Assembly: GCA_027490725.1 (NCBI GenBank)
Contig: JAIXXN010000001.1
Span: 1 to 64,000 of the forward strand
DNA length: 64,000 nt
DNA from: Oxalobacteraceae bacterium
GTDB lineage: Bacteria > Pseudomonadota > Gammaproteobacteria > Burkholderiales > Burkholderiaceae_D
Direction: 5' to 3'
The first letter of the stretch is position 1; each line of letters starts with the position of its first letter. The position numbers and the translations under genes are program-made. Below the pieces are notes generated by a model. It did not search any database. It saw only the letters and a list, made by a program, of their open reading frames with translations, and had not been told where the DNA came from. Positions 1-9,600 of the stretch are shown here, piece after piece.

Positions 1-3000
1 AGATTGGCAGCATGGGCACGGCGCAGATCGTTGCGCTGGGCAGCAAAGCCATCGGCGCGATTGAAACGGCCGATCTGGCTGGTCTTAGCACGGCCCAGAT
101 GGCCGCGCTGCGCAGCACGCAAGTGCCGGGTCTGAGCGCTGATCAGGTGGCCAACCTGTCGACTGCCCAGTTGATGGCACTGACTTCAGCAGCCCTGAAT
201 GTCTTCAATACGGCGCAAGTGGTGGCACTGACCACGGCCCAGGCTTCGTCGCTGGGTTCGGCACAGATCGCAGCCCTGATCACCAGTAACATCGCAGCAC
301 TGGAAACGGCCGATTTTGCAGTGCTGGCGACGGCTGCCGTGGCAGCCCTGAGCACGGCGCAAGTCAAAGCCCTGAGCACCAATGAAGTGGTGGCGCTGAC
401 CAGCACCCAGGCTGGCGCACTCGGTACGGCCCAAGTCGCCGCACTGAGCGCGAATGCCATCGCAGCGCTGGAAACGGTGGATCTGAGCCAATTGAAAACG
501 GCCGGTATTGCCGCCTTCGATACGGCGCAAGTGGCGGCACTGACCACCGCGCAGGTGAATTCGCTGGCGACGGCGTCGCTGGCAGCACTGAATACTGCGG
601 GCGTGGCGGCACTGAGCACCAATCAGGTGGTAGCACTGACCTCGGCACAGATTGGCAGCATGGGCACGGCGCAGATCGTTGCGCTGGGCAGCAAAGCCAT
701 CGGCGCGATTGAAACGGCCGATCTGGCCGGTTTGAGCACGGCCCAGATGGCCGCGCTGCGCAGCACGCAAGTGCCGGGTCTGAGCGCTGACCAGGTGGCC
801 AACCTGTCGACTGCCCAGTTGATGGCACTGAGTTCGGCGGCCCTGAATGTCTTCAATACGGCGCAAGTGGTGGCACTGACCACGGCCCAGGCGTCGTCGC
901 TGGGTTCGGCACAGATCGCAGCCCTAAGCACCAGTAACATCGCGGCGCTGGAAACGGCTGACTTTGCGGTACTGGCGACGGCTGCCGTGGCAGCCCTGAG
1001 CACGGCGCAAGTGAAAGCCCTGAGCACCAATGAAGTGGTGGCGCTGACCAGCAGCCAGGCTGGCGCACTCGGTACGGCCCAAGTCGCAGCACTGAGCGCG
1101 AATGCCATCGCGGCACTGGAAACGGTGGACCTGAGCCAGCTGAAAACGGCCGGTATCGCCGCCTTCGCGACGGCGCAAGTGGCCGCGCTGACCACGGCGC
1201 AGGTCAATTCGCTGGCGACGGCGTCGCTGGCAGCACTGAATACTGCTGCTGTGGCGGCGCTGAGCACCAATCAGGTGGTGGCACTGACCTCGGCACAGAT
1301 CGGCAGCATGGGTACGGCGCAGATCGTCGCGCTGGGCAGCAAAGCCATCGGCGCCATCGAAACGGCCGATCTGGCTGGTCTGAGCACGGCCCAGATGGCC
1401 GCGCTGCGCAGCACCCAGGTGCCGGGACTGAGCGCTGACCAGGTGGCGAACCTGTCGACCGCGCAAGTCATGGCACTGAGCTCGGCTGTACTGAGTGTTC
1501 TGAGCACGGCGCAAGTGGTGGCACTGACCACGGCCCAGGCCTCGTCGCTGGGTTCGGCGCAAATCAGCGCCCTGAGCACCGCTAACATCGCGGCGCTGGA
1601 AACGGCCGACTTTTCGGTGCTGGCGACGGCTGCTGTGGCGGCCCTGAGCACGGCGCAAGTGAAAGCGCTGAGCACCAATGAAGTGGTGGCGCTGACCAGC
1701 AATCAAGCCGCTGCACTGGGTTCGGCGCAGGTCGCTGCGCTCAGCGCGAATGCGGTGGCAGCGCTGGAAACGGTGGATCTGAACCAGCTGAAAACGGCCG
1801 GTATTGCCGCCTTCGATACGGCGCAAGTAGCCGCACTGACCACGGCGCAGGTCAATTCACTGGCAACCGGGGCGCTGGCGTCGCTGAATACGGCGGCCGT
1901 CGCTGCGCTGAGCACCAATCAGGCTGTGGCGCTCACCTCGGCCCAGATCGCTAGCATGGGGACGGCACAGGTTGCCGCGCTCAGCAGCAACGCGGTCGCT
2001 GCCATCGAAACGGCGGATCTGGTTGGACTGAGCACGGGCGATATCGCCGCGCTGCGTACGGCCCAGCTGGTCGCACTGGCTACCGGACAAGTGGCCAATC
2101 TGTCGACGGCACAGATCTCCGCGCTGGGCAGCAATATCAATGTCCTGTCGACGAGTCAGATCGTTGCACTGACGACAGCCCAGGCGGCCTCGCTGGCGAC
2201 TGCCCAGGTAGCAGCCTTGAGCACGCGCAGTATCGCAGCACTGGAGACGGCCGATCTGGCTGCGGTGTCGAGCGCCAATATTACGGTGCTGTCCAGCAAT
2301 CAGCTGAGTGCGCTGACCACTGAACAGGCCGCCGGTATGACGACTACCCAGTTTGCCGCACTGAGCAGCCGTCAGTTCATCGGCCTGAGCACGGCCGCAG
2401 TCGCCGCGCTGACGACCAATGATGTGGTGGCCCTGAGCACCGGCGTGATTGCCGGCCTGAGCACCCGTCAGTTGCAAGCGCTGACCACCAACGACATCGT
2501 GGCGCTGAGCACCAATCAGGTGCATGCGCTGAGCACCAACCAGTTGATCTCGCTGCGTACCGATCAGGTGCAGGCGATGAGCACCAACCAGATCAACGCC
2601 TGGATCAGCCTGACGCCGATCGCGCTGGATCTGAATGGTGATGGCATCCAGACCCTGAACATCAATCAGGGTGTGCAGTTCGATCTGGCGGCCACGGGTC
2701 AGAAACTCAACACCGGCTGGATCGGTGGCGGTGACGGCTTGCTGGTACTGGATCGCAACGGCGATGGCGTGATCAATGACGGTAGCGAACTGTTCGGCTC
2801 GGGCACCACCCTGGCCAGCGGCAGCAAAGCCCGCACCGGTTACGAAGCGCTGAGCGAACTCGATAGCAACCAGGATGGTGCGGTTGATGGCAAGGACAGC
2901 GCCTTCAGCAGCCTGAAAGTCTGGGTCGATGGCAATGCCGATGGCCTTAGCCAGGCGGACGAGCTGCAATCGCTGGACCAGCTCGGCATCACCAAGCTGA

Positions 3001-3389
3001 ATCTGGACGTCACGAAAAATGTCTCGCTCAACAACGGTAACGTGGTGGGTCTGACTTCGAGCTTCGAAACCCGTGACGGCGCCACGCATACGGCGGCAGA
3101 CGTGTGGTTCGCCACCGCGCCAGCTGCCAGCCTGAGTAGCAACGTCAGCGGCCTGACCCAGGCACTGGGCAACTTCAGTGCGGCGGCCGCGCCGACGCCG
3201 GCGGCAAGCCAGCTGGATCTGCGTGGTACCGGCGTACTGGCGGCAAGCGCGGCGCAACTGGCCGACGTGTTGCAGCACTTCGCTGCGGGGGACAAAGCCG
3301 CAGCCGGTCTGGTGACCAGCGACGAGAGCTTGCGTCTGAAAGCACTGCAGTCGAGTGCCCAAGGATTCCTGGCTGCGCCGCATAAATAA
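1..3389 (+). CDS. Giant octapeptide-repeat protein 1 (5' end outside window), type I secretion substrate candidate
   Basis: The reading frame is already open at base 1, so the start lies to the left; the Met codon at 12 sits inside a repeat and is not a start. About 108 tandem 8-residue units (for example STAQVAAL, STNQVVAL) run to about base 2603. They are followed by an acidic module with four calcium-loop-like motifs: DLNGDGIQT, DRNGDGVINDGSELF, DSNQDGAVDGKDSAF and DGNADGLSQADEL. The C-terminus contains LRLKALQS, which is also found near the end of the second giant protein and may belong to a secretion signal. No Cys was seen. Marker octads of the type ETxDLxxL divide the array into blocks of 10, 7 and 10 octads. 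The exporter genes about 8 kb downstream support type I secretion. Adhesin, matrix or surface-layer roles are possible; none can be shown from sequence. Confidence 0.85.
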   Translation, partial: IGSMGTAQIVALGSKAIGAIETADLAGLSTAQMAALRSTQVPGLSADQVANLSTAQLMALTSAALNVFNTAQVVALTTAQASSLGSAQIAALITSNIAALETADFAVLATAAVAALSTAQVKALSTNEVVALTSTQAGALGTAQVAALSANAIAALETVDLSQLKTAGIAAFDTAQVAALTTAQVNSLATASLAALNTAGVAALSTNQVVALTSAQIGSMGTAQIVALGSKAIGAIETADLAGLSTAQMAALRSTQVPGLSADQVANLSTAQLMALSSAALNVFNTAQVVALTTAQASSLGSAQIAALSTSNIAALETADFAVLATAAVAALSTAQVKALSTNEVVALTSSQAGALGTAQVAALSANAIAALETVDLSQLKTAGIAAFATAQVAALTTAQVNSLATASLAALNTAAVAALSTNQVVALTSAQIGSMGTAQIVALGSKAIGAIETADLAGLSTAQMAALRSTQVPGLSADQVANLSTAQVMALSSAVLSVLSTAQVVALTTAQASSLGSAQISALSTANIAALETADFSVLATAAVAALSTAQVKALSTNEVVALTSNQAAALGSAQVAALSANAVAALETVDLNQLKTAGIAAFDTAQVAALTTAQVNSLATGALASLNTAAVAALSTNQAVALTSAQIASMGTAQVAALSSNAVAAIETADLVGLSTGDIAALRTAQLVALATGQVANLSTAQISALGSNINVLSTSQIVALTTAQAASLATAQVAALSTRSIAALETADLAAVSSANITVLSSNQLSALTTEQAAGMTTTQFAALSSRQFIGLSTAAVAALTTNDVVALSTGVIAGLSTRQLQALTTNDIVALSTNQVHALSTNQLISLRTDQVQAMSTNQINAWISLTPIALDLNGDGIQTLNINQGVQFDLAATGQKLNTGWIGGGDGLLVLDRNGDGVINDGSELFGSGTTLASGSKARTGYEALSELDSNQDGAVDGKDSAFSSLKVWVDGNADGLSQADELQSLDQLGITKLNLDVTKNVSLNNGNVVGLTSSFETRDGATHTAADVWFATAPAASLSSNVSGLTQALGNFSAAAAPTPAASQLDLRGTGVLAASAAQLADVLQHFAAGDKAAAGLVTSDESLRLKALQSSAQGFLAAPHK
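12..1955 (+). repeat. Three tandem 648-bp super-repeats inside giant gene 1
   Basis: The marker GGCAGCATGGG(C/T)ACGGC recurs with its ATG at 12, 660 and 1308, and a diverged form (TAGCATGGGGACGGC) at 1956, so the spacing is exactly 648 bp each time (216 residues, 27 octads). Units 1 and 2 are nearly identical at DNA level, including synonymous sites, over long stretches. Unit 3 differs at scattered positions. This suggests recent duplication or gene conversion. Confidence 0.93.
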
Positions 3390-3684
3390 GTCGAGGCTGG
3401 CTAACCGGATTGCTGTTTAGCCGGTCTCGCAATCTGCAGAGTGCCTGCTGCCGGCCACGTGATGCGTGGCAGGGCGGGGTGACTTTTGTAGACTGTAGCA
3501 AACGACTTCCTAAAGTTGTGAGGTCTATTGTCGTTAAGAACTAAACCAGTAGGCCTGTGCCGTGAACGGTGCAGGTTCCGCAAGCGTAGTGCTAAACAGT
3601 TAATAATTTGAGAATCGGCGCTAAAACCACCCCGATTCTCGCTCCCGTCCGTAACGATACGGCAGGACCCCAAGGAGAATGGCA
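3390..3684 (+). other. Intergenic leader of giant gene 2 with a 9-bp hairpin
   Basis: No gene is visible. A 9-bp inverted repeat GAGAATCGG (3610-3618) / CCGATTCTC (3632-3640) and a small hairpin CCGTA-ACGA-TACGG (3649-3662) lie just upstream of the ribosome binding site. They could form a structured 5' leader. A weaker GCCACG/CGTGGC pair (3454-3470) follows giant gene 1 but lacks a T-run, so it is not a convincing terminator. No promoter could be assigned. Confidence 0.5.
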
Positions 3685-6600
3685 ATGTCTATCGTCACCA
3701 GCATGTCCACGGACCAAATCGCCGCACTGTCGACCGATGCTATCGCGCTACTGGCGACAGCCGATGTTGCTGCGCTGAATTCGGCGCAGTTCGGAGCGCT
3801 CACCACGGACCAGATCACAGCGCTCACCACATCGCACATGCAGGTGCTGACGACGCGTGAACTGGGCCAGGGCCTGACCACCAATCAGGTGGTGGCGTTC
3901 TCGACGGCGCAAGTGGCGATTCTGAGTTCGACGCAAGTGGCGGCCATGGCCAGCGATTCGCTGGTGGCGCTGGAAACGGATGACTTTGCTGCACTGAAGA
4001 CCTCCACTGTGGCGGGTCTGACCACGCTGCAGATGAGCGCACTCACCACCAATCAGGTGGTGGCGCTGACCAATGGCCAGGCAGCTGCGCTGACCAGCCG
4101 CCAGATCGTCGCGCTGTCGACGGACGGCGTGGCGGCAATCGAAACGGCTGATCTGGTGGCACTGAAGACGGCGGTTATCAATGCCCTCAATACCCACCAG
4201 ATGGCAGCGCTGACCACCGATCAGGCGGCCAATCTGACCACTGGTCAGATGGCGGCACTGAGCACCCGCATGCTGGCATCCGGCCTGACCACGGATCAGG
4301 TGGTAGCGATGACCTCGACCCAGCTGGCAACGCTGAGCTCGAGCCAGTTTGCCGTGCTGGGTACGGATACCGTGGCTGCCATTGAAACGGTGGACATTGC
4401 CGCGCTGAAAACCGGCATTATTGCGTCCCTGAAGACGGCCCAGGTGGCCGCGCTGACCACCAACCAGTTCTCCAATATGGGTACGGCCCAGGTGCTGGCG
4501 CTGAGTACCGCTGCCCTCGGTGCGGTCACTAGCGATCAAGTGGTCGCACTGTCGACTACCCAGGCCGCCGTACTCACTTCCAGCCAGCTGGTGGCACTGA
4601 GCACCGACAATATCGCCGTGATGGAAACGGATGATATTGCTGCACTGAAGACTTCCACCATCGCCGGCATGTCGACCAAGCAGGCGCAGGCACTGACCAC
4701 CAATCAGGTGGTGGCACTGAGCAGCGGCCAGATCGCCGCGCTAAATAGTGCCCAGATCATTGCCATGGGTAGCGACTCGGTGGTCGCCATCGAGACCGAC
4801 GATATCGGCGCACTGAAAACCAACACCTTCTCCGCCATGACGTCGGCCGAAGTGGCCGCGCTGACGACCGACCAGATCACGGCACTGAAGACGGGCCAGA
4901 TCGCGGCACTGACCACCGCCAACATCGCCCAGGCACTGACCACCAATCAGGTGGTTGCGCTGAGCTCGGCCCAGTTTGGTGCCCTGAGCACGCTGCAGTT
5001 CGGCGCGCTGGCCACCGATAATGTGGCGGCCATCGAGACCGACGACCTGTCCAGCCTGCGCACCAATATGATTGCGGCGCTCAAGTCGGCACAACTGGCG
5101 GCGCTGACCACCAACCAGTTCTCCAACCTGACGAATAATCAGATTCTGGCCATCACCACCGCCAATATGGCGCAGCTGACCAGTAATCAGATCGTCGCGC
5201 TGACCACGGGCCAGGCCGCGGTGCTGACCTCGGGCCAGATTGTGGCCCTGAGCACGGACAATACCGCCGCGCTGGAAACCGATGATATCGCTGCACTGAA
5301 AACCTCGACCATTGCCGGTCTGTCGACCAAGCAGGCGCAGGCACTGACCACCAATCAGGTGGTAGCACTGGGTAGTGCCCAGGTTGCCGCGCTGAACAGC
5401 GCACAGGTCGTGGCCATGGGCAGTGATTCCATCGTCGCCATCGAAACCGACGATATCGGCGCCCTCAAAACCAATGCCTTCAACGCCATGACGTCGGCGG
5501 AAGTGGCGGCGCTGACGACCGACCAGATCGGCGCCCTGAAGACCGGCCAGATTGCCGCACTGAGCACCGCCAACATTGCCCAGGCGCTGACCACCAACCA
5601 TATCGTAGCGATGAACTCGAACCAGTTCGGTGCGCTGAGCACGCTGCAATTTAGCGCGCTGGCCACCGATTCCATCGCGGCCATCGAAACCGCCGACGTG
5701 GTCGGCCTGCGTACCGCCATCATCGCTTCGCTGAAAACGGCGCAACTGGCGGCCCTGACCACCAATCAGCTGTCGAATCTGACCACCGGTCAGGTGCTGG
5801 CCATTACCACCGCCAATATGGCGCAGCTGACCAGTGCCCAGGTAGTCGCTCTGTCGACCGATCAGGCTTCCGTGCTGACCTCGGCACAAGTGGTGGCACT
5901 CAGCACCGACAACATCCAGGCGCTGGAAACCGACGATATCGCCGTGCTGAAAACCTCCAGCATTGCCGGTATGTCGACCAAACAGGCCCAGGCGCTGACC
6001 ACCAAGCAGGTGGTGGCACTGGGTAGCGGCCAGATCGCCGCCCTGAGCAGTGGCCAGGTGATTGCGATGGGTAGTGATTCGATCGTCGCCATCGAAACCG
6101 ACGACATCGGCGCCCTGAAAACCAATGCCTTCGGCGCCATGACCTCGGCCGAAGTGACTGCCCTGACGACGGACCAGATCACCGCCCTGAAAACCGGCCA
6201 GATCGCGGCCCTGAGCACCGCCAATATTGCGCAAGCGCTGACCACCAACCAGATCGTGGCGATGAGCTCGAGCCAGTTCGGCGCGCTGAGCACGCTGCAA
6301 TTCGGCGCGCTGGCCACCGATTCCATCGCGGCCATCGAAACCGCCGATATCGTCGGTCTGCGTACCGCCATCATCGCCTCGCTGAAAACGGCGCAACTGG
6401 CGGCTCTGACCACCAACCAGCTGTCCAACCTGACCACTGGTCAGATCCTGGCCATCACCAGCGCCAATATGGCGCAGCTGACCAGCGACCAGGTGGTGGC
6501 GCTGTCGACCGATCAGGCCTCCGTGCTGACCTCGGCACAAGTGGTGGCGCTCAGCACCGACAACGTGCAGGCACTGGAAACCGACGATATCGCCGTGCTG

Positions 6601-9600
6601 AAAACCTCCAGCATTGCCGGTATGTCGACCAAACAGGCCCAGGCGCTGACCACCAAACAGGTGGTGGCGCTGGGTAGTGCCCAGATCGCTGCACTGAGCA
6701 GCGCTCAAGTCATTGCCATGGGTAGCGACTCGGTCGTCGCCATCGAAACCGATGACATCGGCGCCCTGAAAACCAATGCCTTCGGCGCCATGACCTCGGC
6801 TGAAGTGAACGCCCTGACGACTGACCAGATCACTGCGCTGAAAACCGGCCAGATCGCGGCATTGAGCACGGCCAACATTGCGCAAGCGCTGACCACCAAC
6901 CAGATCGTGGCGATGAGCTCGAACCAGTTCGGTGCGCTGAGCACGCTGCAATTTGGCGCGCTGGCCACCGATGCCATCGCGGCCATTGAAACGGCCGACG
7001 TGGTCGGTCTGCGTACCGCCATCATCGCCTCGCTGAAAACGGCGCAATTGGCGGCCCTGACCACCAACCAGCTGTCGAATCTGACCACCGGTCAAGTGCT
7101 GGCGATTACCACCGCCAATATGGCGCAACTGACCAGTGACCAGGTGGTCGCACTCTCGACCGATCAGGCTTCTGTGCTGACCTCGGCACAAGTGGTGGCG
7201 CTCAGCACCGACAACGTGCAGGCGCTGGAAACCGACGATATCGCGGTGCTGAAAACCTCCAGCATTGCCGGCATGTCGACCAAGCAGGCCCAGGCGCTGA
7301 CCACCAAACAGGTGGTGGCACTGAGCAGCAACCAGATCGGTGCACTCAACAGCGCCCAGGTGATCGCAATGGGTAGTGATTCCATCGTGGCCATCGAAAC
7401 CGACGATATCGGCGCGCTGAAAACCGCCGCCTTCGCTGCCATGACTTCGGCCGAAGTGGCTGCCCTGACCACCGACCAGATCACCGCACTGAAAACGGCG
7501 CAAGTGGCGGCCCTGCGTACGGCGAACATCGCCCAGGCGCTGACCACCAACCAGATCGTGGCGATGAGCTCGAACCAGTTCGGCGCGCTGAACACGCAGC
7601 AGTTTGCTGCCTTGGCGACCGAATCCATCGCGGCCATCGAGACCGAAGATGTGGTGGGTCTGCGCACCAGCATCATTGCTGCGCTGAAATCGTCGCAACT
7701 GGCGGCACTGACCACCAATCAGCTGTCGAATCTGACCACCGGTCAGGTGCTGGCGATTACCACGGCCAATATGGCATCGCTGACCAGCGACCAGGTGGTG
7801 GCGCTGTCGACCAGCCAGGCTGCCGTGCTGACCTCCAGCCAGGCAATCGCGCTGAGCACCGATAACATCGCTGCCATGGAAACCGATGATCTGGCTGCGC
7901 TGAAAACCTCGACCATCGCCGGTCTCGGTACCAAGCAGGCCCAGGCGCTGACCACCAATCAGGTGGTAGCACTGAGCAGTGGCCAGATCGCTGCGCTGAA
8001 CAGTGCGCAAGTGATTGCGCTGGGCAGCGATTCCATCGTTGCCATCGAGACCGATGACATCGGTGCATTGAAAACCAATGCCTTCGGTGCCATGACCTCG
8101 GCCGAGGTAGCAGCCCTGACCACCGACCAGATTACTGCGCTGAAAACCGGTCAGGTAGCGGCACTGAGCACGGCTAATATTGCTCAGGCCCTCACGACCA
8201 AGCAGATCGTGGCGATGAGCTCGAACCAGTTCGGCGCTCTGAGCACGCTGCAATTCGGCGCGCTGGCGACCGACTCGATCGCCGCCATCGAAACGGCCGA
8301 TATCGTTGGTCTGCGTACGGCCATCATCGCCTCGCTGAAAACGGTGCAACTGGCGGCGCTGACCACCAACCAGCTGTCGAATCTGACCACCGGCCAGGTG
8401 CTGGCGATCACGACCGCCAATATGGCGCAGATGACCTCGGATCAGATCGTGGCACTGTCGACCGATCAGGCTTCTGTGCTGAGCTCGGCACAAGTGGTCG
8501 CGCTGACCACCGACAACGTGCAGGCGCTGGAAACCGACGACATCGCAGTCCTGAAAACCTCGAGTATCGCCGGCATGTCCACCAAGCAGGCGCAAGCACT
8601 GACCACTAAACAGATCGTCGCTCTGGGCAGTAACCAGATTGCTGCCCTGAGCAGTGCGCAAGTGATTGCGATGGGTAGCGATTCGGTGGTGGCGATCGAA
8701 ACGGATGACATCGGAGCCCTGAAAACCAGTGCCTTCGCTGCCATGACCTCGGCCGAAGTCACGGCCCTGACCACCGATCAGATCACGGCGCTGAAAACCA
8801 GCCATATGGCGGCGATGAGCACGGCGAATATTGCCCAGGCCCTGACCACCAACCAGATCGTGGCACTGAGCTCGGCACAGCTGGGCGTGCTGACCACCCT
8901 GCAGTTTGCTGCACTGGCCAGCGACAATGTCGCCGCGATTGAAACGGGCGATCTGGCCGGTCTGAAAACCAATGTGATCGCAGCCCTGAAAACCGTGCAA
9001 CTGGCGGCGCTGACCACTGATCAGCTGTCGAACCTGACGACTGGCCAGGTGGCTGCCCTGAGCACTGCCAGCATGAGTGCACTGACCAGCAATCAGGTGG
9101 TAGCGCTGAGCACGCAGCAAGCTTCCGTGCTGAGCTCGACCCAGGCGGTGGCGCTGAGCACCGACAATCTGGCGGCACTGGAAACCGACGATATCGCGGT
9201 GCTGAAAACCTCGGTGGTCGCCGCGCTGCAGACCAAGCATGTGGCAGCCCTGACCACCAACCAGATCGTCGCCCTGAGCACCACCCAGGCGGCAGCGCTG
9301 ACCAGCCTCCAGCTGGGTGCACTGGGCACCGATTCGGTGGTGGCGCTGGAAACGGCTGATCTGGCTGTGCTGAAGACCTCGGCACTGAGCGGTCTGCGTT
9401 CGGCCCAGATGAACGCGCTGACCACCGACCAGATCACGGCGCTGACCACCGGACAGATGGCTGCCCTGAGCACCGCCAATCTGGCGGATGGCCTGACCAC
9501 GGCCCAGACGGTTGCCCTGTCGTCGGCCCAGTTGTATGTCCTGAGCACTGGCCAGTTCGGCGTGCTGTCGACCGACAACGTGGCAGCGATTGAAACCGAC

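Noticed and set aside
12..2600. CRISPR array
   Set aside because: The short direct repeats are 24-bp codon-phased units without unique spacers and are translated as protein.
1857..3383. Minus-strand frame of about 508 codons over the end of giant gene 1
   Set aside because: It is antisense to a clear coding module with calcium loops and has no recognisable domain.
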